Source: Mucilaginibacter terrae (lineage in GTDB: Bacteria; Bacteroidota; Bacteroidia; Sphingobacteriales; Sphingobacteriaceae). From it: a stretch of DNA of 64,000 nt. Where the stretch lies: the NCBI RefSeq assembly GCF_031951985.1, contig NZ_JAVLVU010000001.1:4278001-4342000 (forward strand). The letters run 5' to 3'. Position numbers and translations under genes: made by a program. Shown here one piece after another: positions 60,470 to 64,000 of this stretch (positions are counted from its first letter, which is position 1; each line of letters opens with the position of its first letter). The notes beneath the pieces are model-generated. The model was not told the origin of the DNA. It ran no database searches and saw only the letters and a program-made list of their open reading frames with translations.

Positions 60470-60814
60470 TTATTTTACAGGTGCTTCCGCAACTACGGGT
60501 TTGGTAGTAACCTTTTTCCAGATGGAGTATGCTCCATAGCTGTATACAACTGCTATAAATAAGTAAATCCAGATGGAAATATTGTACCCGAATATGATAA
60601 TGTATATATAAGGTACGCTAAAACTCGCGCAAGCAAATAACAGCAGGAACGTAACAGGTTTCTTTGCCCTTAAATTTTTAAGCACTAAACCCAGGAAAGT
60701 AAAAAAGAAAACTTTGCTGGTTAAATACAGGCAAGCTAAAAACAGCGGATTAACCCCATGGTCTTCTCCTAAAGTAAAAAGCCAATTTTTAAGCTCTAAC
60801 AAATATTCCATCAT
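60470..60814 (-). CDS. Small membrane protein, unknown function
   Basis: The 114-residue protein has three or four helices (about 22-45, 52-72 and 76-96) and a Lys/Pro/Val-rich C-terminal tail (KVTTKPVVAEAPVK). Start is the ATG at 60814; a TTG at 60823 is in frame. I recognise no family with confidence. Relatives in Bacteroidota are short uncharacterised membrane proteins. Confidence 0.65.
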   Translation of the reverse strand: MMEYLLELKNWLFTLGEDHGVNPLFLACLYLTSKVFFFTFLGLVLKNLRAKKPVTFLLLFACASFSVPYIYIIIFGYNISIWIYLFIAVVYSYGAYSIWKKVTTKPVVAEAPVK

Positions 60815-60964
60815 CAATTGCAAGTATTAAACAGTGTACATTGTTTTAGCTCACTACCTAATTAAGGCAGTAAGGGTCTCAGCTATCCTGCAAGCTTCGA
60901 TCAGTAAGACGTGACCAATTAACGGATGTTACATTAACAAGTTGTAAGTCTTAACCAATTAATA

Positions 60965-61678
60965 TTAAGCCCTGCCCATAAGTTCATCCAGTTTGTTGCG
61001 CTCGGTTTGCAGTTCGCGGGCAAGTTTTTTCTCTTTTTCATTGGCTTTAGCCTTGTAGGCTTTGTATTCCTCATCAAGCTCCTCGTAAAGTTTAATGCGG
61101 TATTTAGCCTCGCGGCGTGCACTACCCGATTGGAATATCACTATGGCGGCTACAGCACCAAACACAATAACCAATCCCCACATAATACTATTATAAGCCG
61201 ATTTGGAAACCGACATACCCAATAAACTGATGGCATCAACCTTGGAGTTCGATTCGCTCAGGCTTTGCTCTTTTGTGCTTACATCTGATTGCAGGTTCTG
61301 AACTGTTTTTCCCTGCTCGGCTATTTTAGCTTGCAGTTCTTTTACCTTTTTACGTTCGGCACGCAGGGTATCGGTAACGTTTTTATAAAAAGCAGTTAGT
61401 GGCGGCTTTTGGTAATTGTAAACTTTCGAGCTAAGGTACTGGTACTGGCCATTCAGGCTTTTATCGGTATTTACCGCTGCCGCTGCTACGGGTTGTTGTG
61501 CAGCATACGGATTATTTGCCGCCGGTTTAGCTACATATGCCCCGGCCGGTTTGGGTTTATATACAGGTTTAGTAATGGTTGGCTTGCTTTTTTTGGCAGA
61601 ATCTTGAGCCGAGGATACAGCAATATTAGTAACAGATAATGCCAGCGCCAGTGCGCATGCGATATGCCGGTTTTTCAT
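60965..61678 (-). CDS. Coiled-coil membrane protein with signal peptide
   Basis: The 237-residue protein has a signal peptide (about 1-24), a Lys/Pro/Ala-rich stretch, a periplasmic coiled coil (about 100-150; 'ELQAKIAEQGKTVQNLQSDV'), a membrane helix (about 166-184) and a cytoplasmic coiled coil ('KLYEELDEEYKAYKAKANEK'). I recall similar Bacteroidota proteins carrying the name tRNA (guanine-N1)-methyltransferase, but nothing here resembles that knotted enzyme. It may be a structural or envelope-linked factor. Confidence 0.7.
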   Translation of the reverse strand: MKNRHIACALALALSVTNIAVSSAQDSAKKSKPTITKPVYKPKPAGAYVAKPAANNPYAAQQPVAAAAVNTDKSLNGQYQYLSSKVYNYQKPPLTAFYKNVTDTLRAERKKVKELQAKIAEQGKTVQNLQSDVSTKEQSLSESNSKVDAISLLGMSVSKSAYNSIMWGLVIVFGAVAAIVIFQSGSARREAKYRIKLYEELDEEYKAYKAKANEKEKKLARELQTERNKLDELMGRA

Positions 61679-61828
61679 AAGCTAATTAAATTTGTATGAT
61701 ATAAACGGGTATAATTCGTTTATATGCTTGCTAATCAGTTGTTGTTTATAATAAAATAAAGGGGTGGCCTTTATAACGAATATAGGATAACCCAACGCAA
61801 ATTAACAAACCATATTTATATTAGCCCC

Positions 61829-63088
61829 ATGAATATCGGAATTATTGGTTTGGGAGATATGGGTAAGGTGTATGCCAAGGCTTTTGCCAAGGCTGGTTAC
61901 ACCGTTTTTGGATGCGATTTACCCCAAAACCGCGAAAGGCTCGAAGCTGAACTCGAACCATTGAATATTAAATTAATGGACGACGGCAACCAGGTAGCCC
62001 GACTGAGCGATTTGCTTATCTACTCTGTTGAAGCCGATAGCATGGAGAGAGTGGTGGCACAAACCAGCGGTTCTATAAAATACGGTGCTACTGTGGCTGG
62101 GCAAACATCGGTTAAGCACCCCGAGATAGCCATATTTGATAAATATCTGCCGGCCGATTCGCAGGTGGTTACCTTTCATGCCATGCACGGCGGTGGCTTT
62201 GAACCTACCGGGCAAAAGCTCATTCTCATCCGTTACCGGGCCGATGATGCCGCTTACCAGCGCATGCTCGACCTGTTCACAGCCATAGGTTCTGATATTG
62301 TTGAACTGGCCGATTACCACGAACATGATAAAATATCGGCCGATACACAAGCCGTAACCCACGTAGGTTTCGAAAGCATGGGCACGGCATGGGCTTCGGC
62401 AGGTTTCTTCCCCTGGGAAAATGCTTCTTACTTAGGCGGTATAGATAATGTGAAAATTCTCATCACCTTACGTATATTTAGCTATAAAGCGCACGTGTAT
62501 GCCGGTTTGGCTATTTTAAACCCGTATGCCAGGCAACAGGTAAAACGTTATGCTCAGTCTGAGTCGGAACTATTTAAACTCATGATTATGGAAGATGAGC
62601 AAACCCTGCGCAGCCGCCTTTACAAAGCCCGCGATTTTGTGTTTCATGAAAGCCGTGAACCTATTATGCTCAACGATGCTGTGATGGATGAGTTTACCTT
62701 TCATGGCAGTGTAGAAGAACGCAAAGCCAACTCCCACCTCAGTATATTAAGTATGGTTGATGCCTGGTACCACCTGGGCGTAAACCCATATGATAATTTG
62801 ATTGCTCAAACGCCGCCTTATCGCCTGCGTTTAGGTATTGCCGAATACCTGTTCAAAAACGATGAGTTGCTCGAAGAGTCTATTCAAACTGCTCTTTACG
62901 ACAAATCCATCCGTGGAGATGATTTGGAGTTTCACTCTGCCGTGCGCGAATGGTCGTCAATTATCAACTACGGCGATATGGAAGGATACAAGAAACACTT
63001 TAATCAGGTGCAGTCGTTCTTTAGCCATCGTTTAGAAGAAGGACAGCAGCACAGCGCTGATATGATCAGGAAGTTGATGAAGAAATAA
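61829..63088 (+). CDS. tyrA: Prephenate dehydrogenase, fungal TYR1-like
   Basis: The 419-residue protein starts with an NAD(P)-binding loop GLGDMG (7-12). It keeps long blocks I remember from yeast Tyr1: 'IYSVEA', 'GQTSVKHPEIAIFDKYLP', 'EHDKISADTQAVTHVGFESMGTAWA' (in parts), 'GGIDNVKILITLRIFSYKAHVYAGLAILNPYA' (in parts), 'NSHLSILSMVDAWYHLGVNPYD', 'DDLEFHSAVREWSS'. This differs from the short bacterial TyrA. Prephenate dehydrogenase makes 4-hydroxyphenylpyruvate for tyrosine. No chorismate mutase or ACT domain is attached. A 36-base near-palindrome starts at its stop codon. Confidence 0.82.
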   Translation: MNIGIIGLGDMGKVYAKAFAKAGYTVFGCDLPQNRERLEAELEPLNIKLMDDGNQVARLSDLLIYSVEADSMERVVAQTSGSIKYGATVAGQTSVKHPEIAIFDKYLPADSQVVTFHAMHGGGFEPTGQKLILIRYRADDAAYQRMLDLFTAIGSDIVELADYHEHDKISADTQAVTHVGFESMGTAWASAGFFPWENASYLGGIDNVKILITLRIFSYKAHVYAGLAILNPYARQQVKRYAQSESELFKLMIMEDEQTLRSRLYKARDFVFHESREPIMLNDAVMDEFTFHGSVEERKANSHLSILSMVDAWYHLGVNPYDNLIAQTPPYRLRLGIAEYLFKNDELLEESIQTALYDKSIRGDDLEFHSAVREWSSIINYGDMEGYKKHFNQVQSFFSHRLEEGQQHSADMIRKLMKK

Positions 63089-63121
63089 TCTAATTAATCA
63101 AAATTTTGATTGATTAGATTA
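63086..63121. promoter_or_regulatory. 36-bp near-perfect palindrome (terminator or TA operator)
   Basis: TAATCTAATTAATCAAAA is followed directly by its complement with one T-G mismatch. The first three bases are the stop of tyrA. It lies 30 bases upstream of the antitoxin gene, so it could be the operator of the TA pair or a terminator. Confidence 0.6.
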
Positions 63122-63137
63122 CTTCATAGGAATTAGT

Positions 63138-63145
63138 TAAATTTG
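63138..63145 (+). promoter_or_regulatory. Candidate -7 box (TAAATTTG) for the TA pair
   Basis: Exact TAnnTTTG match ending five bases before the ATG at 63151. No TTG at the usual -33 distance. Confidence 0.35.
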
Positions 63146-63150
63146 TTATC

Positions 63151-63363
63151 ATGACCACATTAACCATTGAAATACCTGATAAAAGCACCAAGACTATCAT
63201 TGAATTGATAAGTCAGTTGGGAGGGAAGGTTGTAACTGATGGGATTGAGGTAAAGAAGCAGCAAGTACTTGATGATATTGAAGAGGCTGTTGTTTTTATA
63301 AAGGACTATAAGGCAGGTAAAGTAAAAGCACAAGATATCAATCAACTGCTTGATGAGCTTTAA
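63151..63363 (+). CDS. Antitoxin-like protein of a RelE-type pair
   Basis: The 70-residue acidic protein starts MTTLTIEIPDKSTKTIIELI, a short strand plus helix, and ends in a helical tail ('AGKVKAQDINQLLDEL'). This is the form of small antitoxins paired with RelE/ParE toxins in Bacteroidota. Its gene overlaps the toxin gene by 11 bases, so the two are translationally coupled. No DNA-binding motif is certain, although a 36-bp palindrome precedes the gene. Confidence 0.75.
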   Translation: MTTLTIEIPDKSTKTIIELISQLGGKVVTDGIEVKKQQVLDDIEEAVVFIKDYKAGKVKAQDINQLLDEL

Positions 63364-63682
63364 TATAATAATTACGCCTCCTTTTGTGCGTGAACTTAAA
63401 AGACTTGCTAAAAAATATCCTTCTGTAAAGCAAGATTTTAGGGAGCTTCTTGAGGAACTCTCATTTAATCCACATATTGGAAAATCAATAGGTAATAGCT
63501 GTTACAAGATTCGTTTGGCAATCAGTTTCAAAGGAAAAGGTAAATCAGGTGGTGCACGAGTAATTACTTATGTGCAGATTATTGATGAGGAAATTTTTCT
63601 AATTTCTATTTACGATAAATCGGAAAACGACTCCATTTCCGATAAAGACATCATCTCAAAAATTGCCGGCTTGGGCAAATAA
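63353..63682 (+). CDS. RelE/ParE-type toxin
   Basis: The 109-residue protein has the RelE-fold pattern: 'PPFVRELKRLAKKYPSVKQDFRELLEEL' (in parts), 'IGNSCYKIRLAISFKGKGKSGGARVITYV' (in parts), and 'IFLISIYDKSE'. Members cut mRNA on the ribosome or inhibit gyrase. The ATG at 63353 was chosen over a TTG at 63350. Together with the overlapping antitoxin it forms a type II module lying directly before the S10-type ribosomal operon. Confidence 0.85.
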   Translation: MSFNIIITPPFVRELKRLAKKYPSVKQDFRELLEELSFNPHIGKSIGNSCYKIRLAISFKGKGKSGGARVITYVQIIDEEIFLISIYDKSENDSISDKDIISKIAGLGK

Positions 63683-63802
63683 TCTTAGCGCATCCGGTTG
63701 TTCCGGTTAACGTTTTTAAGTAGTATGTCTTCTCATAGCTAATCAATATTGCTTCTCGCTGATTATCAACCTCTAAAAACTTAGAAAATAATTAAGTAAC
63801 TA

Positions 63803-63833
63803 TTTGACAGCTAATTAAAAATTTCTATCTTTG
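63803..63833 (+). promoter_or_regulatory. Near-consensus promoter of the rplC operon
   Basis: TTTG (63803-63806), 19 bases, then TATCTTTG (63826-63833): a textbook Bacteroidota promoter. Leader of about 70 bases to the rplC ATG. Confidence 0.85.
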
Positions 63834-63864
63834 CCCTCCCTTAAACCGGGAAAACCGCCTTGAG

Positions 63865-63888
63865 CGAAGCCCTACTGCTTCGATGGGC
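63865..63888 (+). ncRNA. Candidate leader structure of the rplC operon
   Basis: CGAAGC (63865-63870), loop CCTACT, GCTTCG (63877-63882). GCCC (63869-63872) could pair instead with GGGC (63885-63888), giving a pseudoknot or a switch. It lies in the untranslated leader of a ribosomal protein operon, where autoregulatory structures are common. Confidence 0.4.
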
Positions 63889-63908
63889 ATAACAAACAAA
63901 TTATTAAA

Positions 63909-64000
63909 ATGTCAGGAATTATTGGAAAAAAGGTAGGAATGACCAGCATTTTTGATGAGGCAGGGAAAAACATTCCTTGTACGGTAATCGAGGCTGGGCC
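63909..64000 (+). CDS. rplC: Ribosomal protein L3, N-terminal part
   Basis: The visible 30 codons read MSGIIGKKVGMTSIFDEAGK and continue 'NIPCTVIEAG', the N-terminus of L3. L3 belongs to the large subunit near the peptidyl transferase centre. The gene runs off the right edge. In most bacteria rpsJ lies just before rplC; here the neighbour is a toxin-antitoxin pair instead. Confidence 0.97.
   Translation, partial: MSGIIGKKVGMTSIFDEAGKNIPCTVIEAG

Noticed and set aside
60965..61678. Naming the coiled-coil protein a tRNA (guanine-N1)-methyltransferase
   Set aside because: It has a signal peptide, a membrane helix and coiled coils but no SPOUT methyltransferase motif.
1..64000. tRNA or rRNA genes
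   Set aside because: I saw no cloverleaf with a CCA-type acceptor or conserved T-loop (GTTCGAATC-like) in a proper context, and no rRNA sequence. A tRNAscan run would be decisive.

Overview
The window is a piece of a Bacteroidota chromosome, most likely family Sphingobacteriaceae (Mucilaginibacter/Pedobacter-like). The evidence is: TAnnTTTG-type -7 promoter boxes with TTG/TTTG at -33, frequent TTG starts, the long three-domain type of IspG, LytS/LytTR and NarL-type signalling pairs, FtsX-like permeases, many small lipoproteins, and several families of dispersed palindromic repeats. No rRNA, tRNA, CRISPR array or recognisable transposase gene was found. Gene names rest on motifs and remembered family sequences, not on a database search.

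Layout. 1-6.1 kb: end of an amino acid permease, a PBP4-type D,D-carboxypeptidase, then (minus strand) an RsmB-like rRNA methyltransferase, a periplasmic-binding-like lipoprotein and guaA. 6.1-15.3 kb (plus): TPR protein, small membrane protein, a pfkB-type kinase split by a frameshift, two family 2 glycosyltransferases, a frameshifted membrane protein, a GH3-like adenylating enzyme, dxr and rseP. 15.5-18.2 kb: an overlapping signalling operon (anchored exported protein, polytopic membrane protein, histidine kinase, NarL-type regulator). 18.3-25 kb: an unknown lipoprotein, an RNA methyltransferase, a DUF4288-like gene, mlaF/mlaE, an SDR, and PspC/LiaF-like envelope-stress genes.

25-42 kb is the most distinctive part. 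Three TldD-type and two TldE-type genes form an inverted arrangement around a GC-rich, hairpin-dense element. One tldD-tldE pair ends a seven-gene minus-strand operon: moxR, DUF58, batA, a DUF4175-like protein, a membrane protein with a GATase-like domain, tldD, tldE. A DUF4159 gene, broken by an apparent one-base deletion, lies divergently beside moxR. This joins a MoxR/VWA chaperone-type module to a peptidase whose catalytic subunits carry Tat-like leaders, and is my best candidate for an under-described system.

42-53.7 kb: an RDD/GYF protein, a small P-loop kinase, an ispG carrying two repeat-like in-frame inserts, a LytS/LytTR pair, two TonB-C-domain proteins, poxB, an MBL hydrolase, an alpha/beta hydrolase and a DoxX protein. 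53.8-64 kb: hemA, a Bcr/CflA transporter, a repeat-rich stretch, an FtsX-like permease, a coiled-coil membrane protein, a fungal-type (TYR1-like) prephenate dehydrogenase, a RelE-type toxin-antitoxin pair, and the start of rplC behind a near-consensus promoter.

Dxr and IspG both belong to the MEP isoprenoid pathway. Three separate genes look broken by single-base homopolymer indels (near 7518, 10522 and 41520), which points to sequence errors or recent decay. Dispersed palindromes and bidirectional terminators fill most intergenic gaps, and repeats have entered the coding sequence of ispG and probably the 3' end of the rsmB-like gene.
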